From Stenomitos frigidus ULC18 (GTDB lineage: Bacteria > Cyanobacteriota > Cyanobacteriia > Leptolyngbyales > Leptolyngbyaceae): a DNA stretch of 49,108 nt. Within the stretch, counting starts at the first letter, position 1. Each line of letters opens with the position of its first letter. Shown here one piece after another: positions 1 through 7,556 of this stretch. Where the stretch lies: contig NZ_PVWK01000118.1 of NCBI RefSeq assembly GCF_003003795.1, positions 1 through 49,108 of the forward strand, given 5' to 3'. The notes below the pieces were generated by a model that was given only the letters and a program-made list of their open reading frames with translations, was not told the origin of the DNA and did not search any database. Position numbers and translations under genes: made by a program.

Positions 1-124
1 GTGCCGTTACTTTGTCATGAGTATTTGGAGCACAAAAGATTTGCTTCATTCCCCTTGACTTTCAAGACAATCGCTACGCCCATCTTATATTTAATTCCAC
101 GCACCTACTTACCAACAAGTTACG

Positions 125-262
125 AAAAATGGCATCCAACCTTTCGACCGCTTTCTCATGCTAAGTTACTGAAGCCTAGAGTCGGGAAAGTCCGGTGTGA
201 TTCCGGTACTGTGCCGCAACTGTGATAAAGCGTTTTGCATGCTTTCAAGTCAGAATGCCGAC
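125..262 (+). ncRNA. Cobalamin (B12) riboswitch
   Basis: This is an adenosylcobalamin-sensing leader upstream of the cob operon. The core at 184-226 (GGGAAAGTCCGGTG, then a CCGG repeat, then GCCGCAACTGTGA) matches the conserved P3-P6 core of the family. The B12-box-like segment AAGTCAGAATGCC lies at 247-259. A closing helix can be drawn between GGCAT (131-135) and ATGCC (255-259). The outer boundaries are approximate. A reading frame open from 197 runs through the riboswitch core, so initiation there is unlikely and cobG must start downstream. Confidence 0.88.
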
Positions 263-291
263 TGGGTGGTATCTGCGGGATACCGTCGTCT

Positions 292-318
292 ACTCCCTGC
301 GTCGCACGGGGAAGGAGT
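292..318 (+). promoter_or_regulatory. Putative RBS-sequestering hairpin, riboswitch expression platform
   Basis: ACTCC (292-296) is complementary to GGAGT (314-318), which contains the strong Shine-Dalgarno AAGGAG (312-317) of cobG. A second hairpin, GGTATC/GATACC, lies just upstream at about 267-283. No U-tract follows either hairpin, so the layout fits control of translation initiation rather than transcription termination. The pairing is seen in the sequence; the switching mechanism is inferred. Confidence 0.5.
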
Positions 319-325
319 GGAAGTT

Positions 326-1837
326 TTGTCGTTAGAATGTGTGTCATCGCAATTTGCGATCTGTCCGGGCTTGTTTCAGCCGTCAGCCGCAAACGATGGG
401 TTACTTTCGCGCCTGAGAGTGCCGGGTGGACTGCTGACAGTTACTCAGTGTGAGGCGATCGCTGACCTCGCTGATCAATTGGGGGGCGGCTATGTCGAAG
501 TGACGAATCGCGCCAATGTGCAAATCCGTGGACTTCAGTCGACCATTGATGCAGACCACTTAGCCCGCCTACAAGCCGTCGGATTGGCATCTCCGGTTGC
601 TGCTATTGACGCACTTCGCAACATCATGTGCAGCCCCACAGCAGGCATCGATCGGCAACAGTTGCTGGATACACGCCCGTTTGTTGCTGCCTGGAACCGT
701 TATCTTACGACTCGCCCCGATTTTGCGGTGCTATCACCCAAATTCAGCGTGTGCTTTGACGGTGGTGAAGCGGTTTCGGTACGCGATCGGCCCAACGATA
801 TCAGTCTGGTTGCAGTCGCGATCACAGACGCGATTTACTTTCGTCTCCATTTAAGTTTGGGCGATCGTGGCGCATCACCCTGTGATACAGGCGTTGTCAT
901 TCAACCAGAAGAAAGTCTGCAATTGCTAATAGCAATGACAGAGGTTTATCGTGATTATACGATGCAAAAGCTCGGCAATAGCAGCCAGCGAAAACCGCGT
1001 TTAAGGAATCTTTTACATGACTGGGGTTTGGCAACCTATTTGCAAGCAGTAGTACAGCGTCTTTCGTTTTTACCCCTGCGAGATGGAACAAAATCGCTCC
1101 GGCAAAATGAAAAGATCGATGGCAACTCATTTTCGGATGCGTACAACCATTTAGGGATACATTCTCAACGTCAGTCTGATCGCTCTTATATTGGCTGTAT
1201 CCTTCCCCTGGGTCGCTTAGAAACAATACAATTACGCGGATTGGCAACATTAGCATCACAATACGGCAGTAGTATGCTGCGGCTAACACCGTGGCAGAAT
1301 GTTCTTCTTTCTGATCTTCCGACTGCACAAATAGCAGTGGTACAGCAGAAAATTGAGCAGTTGGGATTGCATAGTTCAGCGACACATCCTCATGGCGCGA
1401 TCGTGGCTTGTTCCGGCACAACAGGCTGCCAATCATCTGCCACCAATACGCAAGCAGATGCACTAGCATTAGCGGCTCATTTAGAACAAACTATCGTGTT
1501 GAGCTACCCGGTTAACATCCACTTTAGCGGTTGTGAAAAGTCTTGCGCTCAACACCATGCCAGCGACATTGCACTGCTTGGCGTTGCGCAAGAAGGCGAG
1601 GCAAGCTATCACGTTTATGTCGGAGATGATGGCTCAAAATTTGGTCGATCGCTCTATCAAAACTATCGTCCTGCGCATTTACCTGCTTTGATTGAACAAA
1701 TGCTACGGGTTTATCAAGAACAATCGCAGTCGCATGAGACCTTTAAAAGCTTCGTCAATCGATACAAGATCGCTGAATTAAAGCAGATGTTGATTGCCTC
1801 AGATCGCCACTTAATAGGGGCTAGACAACAAAACTAA
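326..1837 (+). CDS. cobG: Precorrin-3B synthase (CobG), sulfite/nitrite reductase-like
   Basis: CobG is a sulfite/nitrite-reductase-type protein which in the aerobic B12 pathway hydroxylates precorrin-3A to precorrin-3B. The recognisable fold begins at CPGLF...GLLSRLRVPGG. The iron-sulfur/siroheme cysteines are visible near the C-terminus as CSGTTGC (CX5C) and SGCEKSC (CX3C). I choose TTG at 326 because AAGGAG (312-317) precedes it by 8 nt; GTG 341 is the alternative. The frame is open back to 197 but that stretch is riboswitch. From TTG 326 the protein is about 503 aa, somewhat longer than the roughly 460 aa of proteobacterial CobG. It is the first gene of the B12-regulated operon, and its stop overlaps the next start (TAATG). 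Confidence 0.85.
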   Translation: MSLECVSSQFAICPGLFQPSAANDGLLSRLRVPGGLLTVTQCEAIADLADQLGGGYVEVTNRANVQIRGLQSTIDADHLARLQAVGLASPVAAIDALRNIMCSPTAGIDRQQLLDTRPFVAAWNRYLTTRPDFAVLSPKFSVCFDGGEAVSVRDRPNDISLVAVAITDAIYFRLHLSLGDRGASPCDTGVVIQPEESLQLLIAMTEVYRDYTMQKLGNSSQRKPRLRNLLHDWGLATYLQAVVQRLSFLPLRDGTKSLRQNEKIDGNSFSDAYNHLGIHSQRQSDRSYIGCILPLGRLETIQLRGLATLASQYGSSMLRLTPWQNVLLSDLPTAQIAVVQQKIEQLGLHSSATHPHGAIVACSGTTGCQSSATNTQADALALAAHLEQTIVLSYPVNIHFSGCEKSCAQHHASDIALLGVAQEGEASYHVYVGDDGSKFGRSLYQNYRPAHLPALIEQMLRVYQEQSQSHETFKSFVNRYKIAELKQMLIASDRHLIGARQQN

Positions 1838-2529
1838 TGGCAATGAAGCTAGAGACGGTCGTACCCTTTGGGCGATCGCTGGATGAATACATCAAAATGT
1901 TTAACCTGACGGATGCTGACTTAACCAAACGCATTCTCGGTGTGGGTGATGGCCCCGCTAGTTTCAATGCTGAGGCGACGAAATTAGGCTATACCGCGAC
2001 TTCAATCGATCCCCTTTATCAATTCAGCGGTGCTGAAATCTTGTCTCGCTTTAATGCTGTAGTTGATGACATCATTGAGCAAGTCAGGACATCGCCAAAT
2101 GATTGGGTTTGGATGTATCATCAATCGCCTGATGACCTGCGTCAAAACCGAGTTCATGCGATTCAGACATTCCTGAATGATTATGGCGCTGGCAAAGCAG
2201 ACGGACGATATCGCATTGATGCCTTACCACATTTGACGTTGCCCGATCAAGCCTATGATCTTGCCGTTTGTTCACACTTTTTATTTTTATATTCGGAACA
2301 ACTCGACTACTCATTTCATCTAGAGTCAATTCAGGAGCTGCTGAGAGTCAGTCGAGAAGTGCGCATTTTCCCGTTGCTAACCTTGATGCGCCAGCGATCG
2401 CCCTACCTCGATCCGATTCTACAAACTTTAGGTGAGCAAGGATACTTTTTAGCCATCAAAAAAGTGCCTTACGAATTACAAAAAGGCGGTAACGAAATGC
2501 TAGCCATTACAACTAAACATGACAACTGA
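1837..2529 (+). CDS. SAM-dependent methyltransferase-like protein of the cob operon
   Basis: A 230-aa protein with a class I methyltransferase-like start: GVGDGPASF (about residues 36-44) resembles the glycine-rich SAM loop, and SIDP about 15 residues later resembles the acidic second strand. A YDLAVCSHFLFLYS segment fits the strand-4 region. The specific substrate cannot be read from the sequence. It overlaps the cobG stop codon by one base and sits 8 nt before cobH, so it is almost certainly co-transcribed and translationally coupled. An ATG six bases downstream (1843) is an alternative start. A role in corrinoid metabolism is inferred from position only. Confidence 0.7.
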   Translation: MAMKLETVVPFGRSLDEYIKMFNLTDADLTKRILGVGDGPASFNAEATKLGYTATSIDPLYQFSGAEILSRFNAVVDDIIEQVRTSPNDWVWMYHQSPDDLRQNRVHAIQTFLNDYGAGKADGRYRIDALPHLTLPDQAYDLAVCSHFLFLYSEQLDYSFHLESIQELLRVSREVRIFPLLTLMRQRSPYLDPILQTLGEQGYFLAIKKVPYELQKGGNEMLAITTKHDN

Positions 2530-2537
2530 ACGTACGC

Positions 2538-3167
2538 ATGATTGATTACATTCGCGATGGCAACGAAATTTACCAACAGTCCTTTGCCATTATTCGAGCA
2601 GAGACAAATTTGGCAATACTACCTGCAGCGTTAGAAACTGTTGCAGTACGGCTGATTCATGCCTGTGGTATGACCGATATTGTGCATGATTTGGCATATT
2701 CCACTGATGCGGTGGATGCTGGACGATCGGCGCTCATCAACGGCGCGCCGATTTTGTGTGATGCTCAAATGGTGGCCAATGGAGTCACTCGCAAACGCTT
2801 GCCTGCAGACAATGCCGTCATTTGTACGCTCAACGATCCGCAAGTGCCCACGATCGCTCAAAAAATCCAGAACACGCGATCGGCAGCAGCACTGGACCTG
2901 TGGCGATCGCATCTAGAGGGCGCAGTGGTGGCGATCGGCAATGCGCCCACCGCTTTATTTCGTTTGCTGGAATTGCTGGACGAAGGCGCACCCAAACCAG
3001 CGCTGATTTTGGGCTTTCCAGTCGGGTTTGTGGGTGCAGCCGAATCCAAAGCTGCCCTCGCAGCCAACAGCAGGGGTGTCCCCTTTCTGACCATTCACGG
3101 TCGTCGGGGTGGTAGTGCAATGGCAGCCGCAGCCGTGAATGCGTTAGCAAAGGAGACTGAATTATGA
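2538..3167 (+). CDS. cobH: Precorrin-8X methylmutase (CobH/CbiC)
   Basis: This enzyme moves the C-11 methyl group of precorrin-8X to C-12, giving hydrogenobyrinate (cobyrinate in the cobalt-first route). At 209 aa it has the normal family length. Family landmarks are the N-terminal YIRDGNEIYQQSFAIIRAE, the RLIHACG segment whose His41 corresponds to the catalytic histidine, an AGRSALINGAPILCDAQMV block, and GFPVGFVGAAESK near the C-terminus. The stop overlaps the cobI start by ATGA, a sign of translational coupling. Confidence 0.93.
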   Translation: MIDYIRDGNEIYQQSFAIIRAETNLAILPAALETVAVRLIHACGMTDIVHDLAYSTDAVDAGRSALINGAPILCDAQMVANGVTRKRLPADNAVICTLNDPQVPTIAQKIQNTRSAAALDLWRSHLEGAVVAIGNAPTALFRLLELLDEGAPKPALILGFPVGFVGAAESKAALAANSRGVPFLTIHGRRGGSAMAAAAVNALAKETEL

Positions 3168-3943
3168 CAGACGCAACAATGGGGAGTGGGGAGTGGGGAG
3201 TGGGGAGTGGGCAAGGCCACCCGACCCCCAACATCCAACACCCAACACCCGGAAAGCTCTACGGTTTGGGCATTGGGCCTGGCGACCCGGAGCTGTTGAC
3301 GCTCAAGGCGCATCGCATTTTGACGTCAGTACCGGTCATTGCCTATCCCACAATGGAAAGTGGCAAAGTGCTGGCACGGGCGATCGTGGCAGATTTCATT
3401 CGCCCAGAGCAGCTTGAAGTTCCGATGCCATTGCCGTTTAGCGTGGAGCGATCGTCACAGCCTTACTACGACACTGCGGCTGAAACGATTGCGCAGCATT
3501 TGGCCGGGGGACGCGATGTTGCTGTCCTTTGTGAAGGCGATCCGATGCTGTACGGGTCGTTTATGTACATCTTCAATCGACTTGCCGATCGCTTTGATAC
3601 CGAAGTGGTGCCAGGGATTTCTTCAACCTTTGCCAGTGCCGCAATGCTGGGCGCACCCCTCACCTACCGTAATGATGTGCTGAGCATTATGCCTGCCACG
3701 CTGGATGAAGACACCTTGCGCGATCGACTCGCCGTTGCCGATGCTGCCATCATCATCAAGCTGGGCAGACACTTCGCCAAAGTCCGCACCATTCTGGATG
3801 AACTGGGCTTGCTATCACGGGCGCTGTACATTGAACGGGCAACCATGCCAAACCAGCAGATTCGTCCGATCGCAGATCTTGATCCGGCTGATGTTCCCTA
3901 CTGGGCGCTGATTCTCGTCCCTAGCGAAACACGACCGCAGTAA
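3164..3943 (+). CDS. cobI: Precorrin-2 C20-methyltransferase (CobI/CbiL) with repeat-derived N-terminus
   Basis: It methylates precorrin-2 at C-20 with SAM. Tetrapyrrole methylase landmarks are GLGIGPGDPELLTLKA (from residue 34), CEGDPMLYGSF, and VVPGISS. The ATG at 3164 overlaps the cobH stop (ATGA), so the start is well supported. Between the first five codons and the start of the domain lies an insert of about 23 residues encoded by heptamer repeats: four perfect GGGGAGT units (3181-3208) and about three CCAACAY units (3228-3248). It keeps the frame and gives a Gly/Ser/Trp stretch followed by His/Pro/Thr residues. Homologues normally begin only a few residues before the GKLYG motif. Confidence 0.92.
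   Translation: MTDATMGSGEWGVGSGQGHPTPNIQHPTPGKLYGLGIGPGDPELLTLKAHRILTSVPVIAYPTMESGKVLARAIVADFIRPEQLEVPMPLPFSVERSSQPYYDTAAETIAQHLAGGRDVAVLCEGDPMLYGSFMYIFNRLADRFDTEVVPGISSTFASAAMLGAPLTYRNDVLSIMPATLDEDTLRDRLAVADAAIIIKLGRHFAKVRTILDELGLLSRALYIERATMPNQQIRPIADLDPADVPYWALILVPSETRPQ
3181..3248 (+). repeat. Heptamer tandem repeats inside the cobI 5' coding region
   Basis: There are four exact copies of GGGGAGT at 3181-3208, then three copies of CCAACA(T/C) at 3228-3248. Heptamers of the same composition occur between genes in this window (for example near 15530 and 28830). The array is in frame with cobI. Confidence 0.9.
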
Positions 3944-4008
3944 AATTATTGAACAGTGCAATTATCGATAATAGAATCACTTCTGACCCCGCGATCGGGA
4001 CTGTTGCC

Positions 4009-4755
4009 ATGACGTCTTCTTTGTCTCAAACCACTGCTTCTCAGCTTAAAGGATTGGCGCTGCCTCCATTGGAGAACGGCGATCGCTTGACGCGCCCCGA
4101 ATTTGAGCGTCGTTATCATGCCATGCCCAATCTGAGAAAAGCCGAATTAATTGAAGGAGTCGTCTACATGGCATCGCCACTACGTTTTACGCCCCATGCT
4201 GAACCGCACGGTGATCTCATTGGCTGGCTGTGGACATACAAAACCGCCACACCAGGAGCGCAAATGGGCATTGAGCCAACAATGCGTCTGGATGTAGACA
4301 ATGAGCCGCAACCAGATGGCGTCTTGCTAATTAGTCAGGAAAGCGGTGGGCACTCAACACTCAGTGACGATGGCTACTTGGAAGGCGCAACCGAATTAGT
4401 AGCAGAAATCGCTGCTAGCAGTGCTGCGATCGATCTAGGCGACAAAAAACGTGCCTATCGGCGGAGTGGCGTGCAGGAATACATTGTCTGGCAGGTGTAT
4501 GACCAGAAAATTGATTGGTTTCAGTTGCAGGATGGTGACTATGTTTCCTTAGCGCCAGATGAACAAGGCGTTATTCACAGTCAGGTGTTTCCAGGGTTGT
4601 GGCTGAACGTGGAGGCCATGTTGCAGGGCGATATGCGATCGGTATTAGCAGTCCTGCAAACAGGCATTGATACTGAAGCACATCAAGTCTTTGTTCAACA
4701 GCTTGAGGATCAGCGGGACAAAACAAGGCAAGCTAGCGATCGCCAACCGCAATGA
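4009..4755 (+). CDS. Uma2 family (DUF820) PD-(D/E)XK nuclease-like protein
   Basis: Uma2 proteins are a large, cyanobacteria-rich family with a restriction-endonuclease-like fold and no settled function. Visible hallmarks are the ELIEGVVYMASP strand, PQPDGVLL (the PD-type acidic motif), ELVAEIAASS (E-X-A core), and the DLGDKKRAYRRSGVQEYIVW block. The ATG at 4009 is preferred; an in-frame TTG at 3949 would add 20 poorly conserved-looking residues. The C-terminus is charged and possibly helical. It is placed between cobI and cobJ, and its stop overlaps the cobJ start (ATGA), so it is built into the B12 operon. No link to B12 chemistry is evident from the protein. Confidence 0.85.
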   Translation: MTSSLSQTTASQLKGLALPPLENGDRLTRPEFERRYHAMPNLRKAELIEGVVYMASPLRFTPHAEPHGDLIGWLWTYKTATPGAQMGIEPTMRLDVDNEPQPDGVLLISQESGGHSTLSDDGYLEGATELVAEIAASSAAIDLGDKKRAYRRSGVQEYIVWQVYDQKIDWFQLQDGDYVSLAPDEQGVIHSQVFPGLWLNVEAMLQGDMRSVLAVLQTGIDTEAHQVFVQQLEDQRDKTRQASDRQPQ

Positions 4756-6131
4756 AGTCACCCGCAATTGTGATTCTCGGCGAAACCAGTGTGGCTATCG
4801 CGCAGCAGATTCAAGCAGCATTGCCAGCCGCGACGATCTATGGGTTAGCTGGACGCACGCAATCTATGGATGTGTCCTATGCCAAATTTGGCGATACGGT
4901 GCGAGAACTGTTCAGTAGCGGCACACCTGTCATTGGTATCTGCGCGTCTGGGATTCTGATTCGATCGCTGGCAACGCTGCTGACCGATAAGCGAGCCGAA
5001 CCACCTGTGATTGCTGTTGCAGACGATGGGAGCGCGGTAGTGCCGCTTTTGGGCGGCTTGACGGGTGCGAATGACTTGGCAACCACGATCGCCCACGCTC
5101 TGCATACCAAGCCCGCCATCACAGCAACCGGACAACTGCGCTTCAATGTGGTTTTGGAAGCACCGCCACTTGGCTATCGGTTGACCAACCCCGAACACGC
5201 AAAGGCCTTCACGTCCGATTTACTCTCTGGAGCGACGGTCAAACTGCTTGGTGAGGCGCACTGGCTGCGTCAGAGCAACCTACCGTTTACGTCCGATGGC
5301 ACCCATACGATCGAAGTGACTGATCGAGCCATTGCAGGCAGTGCCACCCATTTGGTCTATCAGCCCATTGCGGTTCAGGGTAAGCTGGCGATCGTGGGCA
5401 CAGGCCCCGGAGCCGCTGAGTGGATGTCGCCAGAAGTCAAGACGCTTCTGCAAGCTGCTACGGATTTAGTTGGCTACAAGACTTATTTAGATTTAGTCGG
5501 CACCTTTGCTCAGGGAAAACGGCACGAGTCCGATAATCGTGTAGAGATCGATCGCGCCCGTCAAGCCCTGGATCTTGCTGCTGAAGGACGATCGGTTGTG
5601 GTCGTTTCCTCTGGTGATCCCGGCATTTATGCAATGGCAGCCGCTGTGTTTGAAGTCATCGATCATGAAGCAAACCCAGCCTGGCAGCAGCTTGAGCTTC
5701 ACGTCGCACCCGGCATCTCAGCCATGCAAGCGGCAGCAGCGGCGATCGGTGCCCCCTTGGGACATGACTTCTGCGCCATTTCCCTGTCTGACATTCTCAA
5801 GCCGTGGTCAGTGATTGAACAACGCATTGCCGCAGCAGCTCAAGCTGATTTTGCGATGGCATTCTACAACCCCGTTTCTAAGCAGCGGACGTGGCAGTTA
5901 GACAAGGCAAAGGAAATTTTAAGGCAGTGGCGATCGCCCGAAACGCCGATCGTCTTGGCACGTAATTTAGGGCGATCGGGTCAATCGGTACAGGTAAAAG
6001 TCCTTGCAGATCTCTCACCGAGCGATGCCGATATGCGAACGGTCATTCTCATTGGCTCCAGTCAGACCCGCATCATTGAGCGATCGAACGGTAGCGTTTG
6101 GGTTTACACACCACGGCACTATGAAGGATGA
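4752..6131 (+). CDS. cobJ: CbiG N-terminal domain fused to precorrin-3B C17-methyltransferase (CobJ)
   Basis: This 459-aa fusion has two parts. Residues about 45-130 carry a CbiG_N-type segment (GICASGILIRSLATLL, then AVADDGSAVVPLLGGLTGAN). Residues about 211-459 are a complete tetrapyrrole methylase (KLAIVGTGPGAAEWMSPE, VVSSGDPGIYAM, VAPGISAMQAAAAAIGAPLG, MAFYNPVSKQR). CobJ methylates C-17 and drives ring contraction; CbiG opens the lactone and releases the C-20 fragment in the cobalt-first pathway. The C-terminal CbiG domain of full-length proteins is not evident here. The start overlaps the Uma2 stop by ATGA. Last gene of the operon. Confidence 0.88.
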   Translation: MKSPAIVILGETSVAIAQQIQAALPAATIYGLAGRTQSMDVSYAKFGDTVRELFSSGTPVIGICASGILIRSLATLLTDKRAEPPVIAVADDGSAVVPLLGGLTGANDLATTIAHALHTKPAITATGQLRFNVVLEAPPLGYRLTNPEHAKAFTSDLLSGATVKLLGEAHWLRQSNLPFTSDGTHTIEVTDRAIAGSATHLVYQPIAVQGKLAIVGTGPGAAEWMSPEVKTLLQAATDLVGYKTYLDLVGTFAQGKRHESDNRVEIDRARQALDLAAEGRSVVVVSSGDPGIYAMAAAVFEVIDHEANPAWQQLELHVAPGISAMQAAAAAIGAPLGHDFCAISLSDILKPWSVIEQRIAAAAQADFAMAFYNPVSKQRTWQLDKAKEILRQWRSPETPIVLARNLGRSGQSVQVKVLADLSPSDADMRTVILIGSSQTRIIERSNGSVWVYTPRHYEG

Positions 6132-6441
6132 GGGATGAAGGCTAAAGGATGAAGGATGAAGGCTAAAAGTGTGGTCAGTGGTCAATCATCAGTAGTCAGA
6201 ATCAACTTAAAACCCTCTAGCGGAGCGGCACGTAAAGCCTTTGGCATACAAGAAACGCGAAGCGAGTCCAAAAGACTCAGTGCTACTCAGAACTCAAAAC
6301 TTTTTCCCCGTCTCCCCCTGCTTCCCCCGCCCCTCTAACCCTTTGCCCAAAAACTTGCGATCACATCAGAAGGCACATAAGGCAAAATGAGAAGGTAACG
6401 TTCTGACTTCCAGGGGAACTGCTGGGTTTTGAGGATTGCTT
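6132..6441. repeat. Repeat-rich intergenic region after the cob operon
   Basis: No gene is seen. The stretch holds degenerate tandem copies of GGATGAA/GGCTAAA (6126-6168), then TGGTCAGTGGTCA-like heptamers, then a segment at about 6222-6275 resembling dispersed cyanobacterial repeats (GCGGAGCGGCACGTAAAGCC and CGCGAAGCGAGTC), then pyrimidine-rich sequence (6305-6340). A 60-codon frame open here is composed entirely of this repeat material. The VKOR promoter probably lies in the last 90 bases. Confidence 0.75.
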
Positions 6442-7434
6442 ATGTCTAAGAGTCTTGTCAGTCGTCGTCGCACTGCTCCTTGGCTGCATCGTTGGTCGCG
6501 CCCACTGATCGGCGGGATTGCTGTTCTAGGCGCGCTCAATACCGCTTACTTGACAATCACCAAGCTCACCAATGGGGAAACGGCTTGTCCTTCAGGTGGC
6601 TGTGAGCAAGTACTCTCCAGCGCGTATGCAACAGCCTTTGGTCTGCCGTTAGCGGTGTTTGGCTTACTGGCATACATCAGTATGGCAATCTTTGCGCTTG
6701 CGCCCTTAGCGGTTCAGGGCGATCAGCAGAAAGAGCTGCGATCGAACCTAGAAAACTGGACCTGGTTTCTGCTGTTTGCCGGATCAACCGCCATGTTGAT
6801 CTTCAGCGGTTATCTGATGAGCATCATGATCACCAAGTTCGTGATACCCAATGGGCCACAAGGCATCTGTTATTACTGTGTGGCATCAGCGATCTTTGCG
6901 CTCAGCTTGTTTGTGCTCACGCTTCTAGGTCGCACCTGGGACGATGTTGGGCAGCTCTTCTTCACTGGCGTTATCGTTGGGATGATTACACTGGTCGGCA
7001 CGCTGGCGCTTTATGCTCCCATAGGCAAAGCCGTTGCTGGTGCTTACAACGTTGCGTCTGGCAGCGGTCAAGTCTTTTTTACAGTGACTGATACGTCAGG
7101 TGAGTCAGAAATTCAGCTCGCTCGCCATCTGAAGCAAACGGGCGCAAAAATGTATAGCGCTTACTGGTGCCCCCACTGCTATGAGCAGAAGAAACTCTTT
7201 GGCGTCGCAGCACTGAATGATCTACCCTTTGTTGAGTGTGCTCCAGACGGCAAGAATTCTCAAACTGCTGCCTGTCAAGATGTAGCCGCCAAAGCTGAAA
7301 AACAGTTAGGACGACCATTCGGCTTCCCTACCTGGGAGATCAACGGTAAGTTTTACTCTGGACAAGAGCCATTGCAGGATTTGGCCAATCAATCTGGCTA
7401 CCAGGGGCCGCGAAACTTTAAGAACAGTTTTTAG
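6442..7434 (+). CDS. Vitamin K epoxide reductase homologue fused to a thioredoxin-like domain
   Basis: This is a membrane enzyme for disulfide-bond formation: the quinone-coupled VKOR part oxidises its thioredoxin-like partner, which oxidises secreted or lumenal proteins. About 330 aa. Membrane segments lie near residues 22-42, 66-90, 108-130, 146-165 and 172-195. The loop cysteines Cys49 and Cys54 (ACPSGGC) and the active-site CYYC (143-146) are present. The C-terminal domain holds WCPHC (242-246) and the cis-Pro region FPTW. ATG 6442 follows GAGGA (6431-6435). This architecture is typical of cyanobacterial VKORs such as the structurally known Synechococcus protein. Phylloquinone genes lie in the same window, but any functional pairing is inference. 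Confidence 0.93.
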   Translation: MSKSLVSRRRTAPWLHRWSRPLIGGIAVLGALNTAYLTITKLTNGETACPSGGCEQVLSSAYATAFGLPLAVFGLLAYISMAIFALAPLAVQGDQQKELRSNLENWTWFLLFAGSTAMLIFSGYLMSIMITKFVIPNGPQGICYYCVASAIFALSLFVLTLLGRTWDDVGQLFFTGVIVGMITLVGTLALYAPIGKAVAGAYNVASGSGQVFFTVTDTSGESEIQLARHLKQTGAKMYSAYWCPHCYEQKKLFGVAALNDLPFVECAPDGKNSQTAACQDVAAKAEKQLGRPFGFPTWEINGKFYSGQEPLQDLANQSGYQGPRNFKNSF

Positions 7435-7457
7435 CGTAGTAGCGACACACTTTTGAA

Positions 7458-7525
7458 AGAAACCGGGTTTCTGGACGTGGCTTGAATGCTCAAACGGCAT
7501 TTTTCCGTTAAGAAACCCGGTTTCT
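7458..7525. repeat. Inverted pair of a palindromic dispersed repeat, possible terminator
   Basis: AGAAACCGGGTTTCT at 7458-7472 and its exact reverse complement at 7511-7525 form a 15-bp perfect stem around a 38-nt loop. Each arm is itself nearly palindromic. The element follows the VKOR stop by 23 bases, so it may terminate or stabilise that mRNA. No strong U-tract follows. The unit resembles short palindromic repeats scattered in many cyanobacterial genomes. Confidence 0.7.
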
Positions 7526-7556
7526 GTTTGTATTACTAGCCAGGTTCAGGCAATTT

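Noticed and set aside
1-225. Open frame of 74 codons at the window start
   Set aside because: It runs through the cobalamin riboswitch and has no recognisable protein features.
197-325. Earlier start for CobG at 197
   Set aside because: This stretch is the aptamer core and B12 box; a strong Shine-Dalgarno at 312-317 supports 326 (or 341).
897-1469. Minus-strand frame of 190 codons inside cobG
   Set aside because: It lies opposite the conserved CobG domain and has no recognisable product.
6156-6338. 60-codon frame between cobJ and the VKOR gene
   Set aside because: It consists of repeat sequence already seen elsewhere and shows no protein character.
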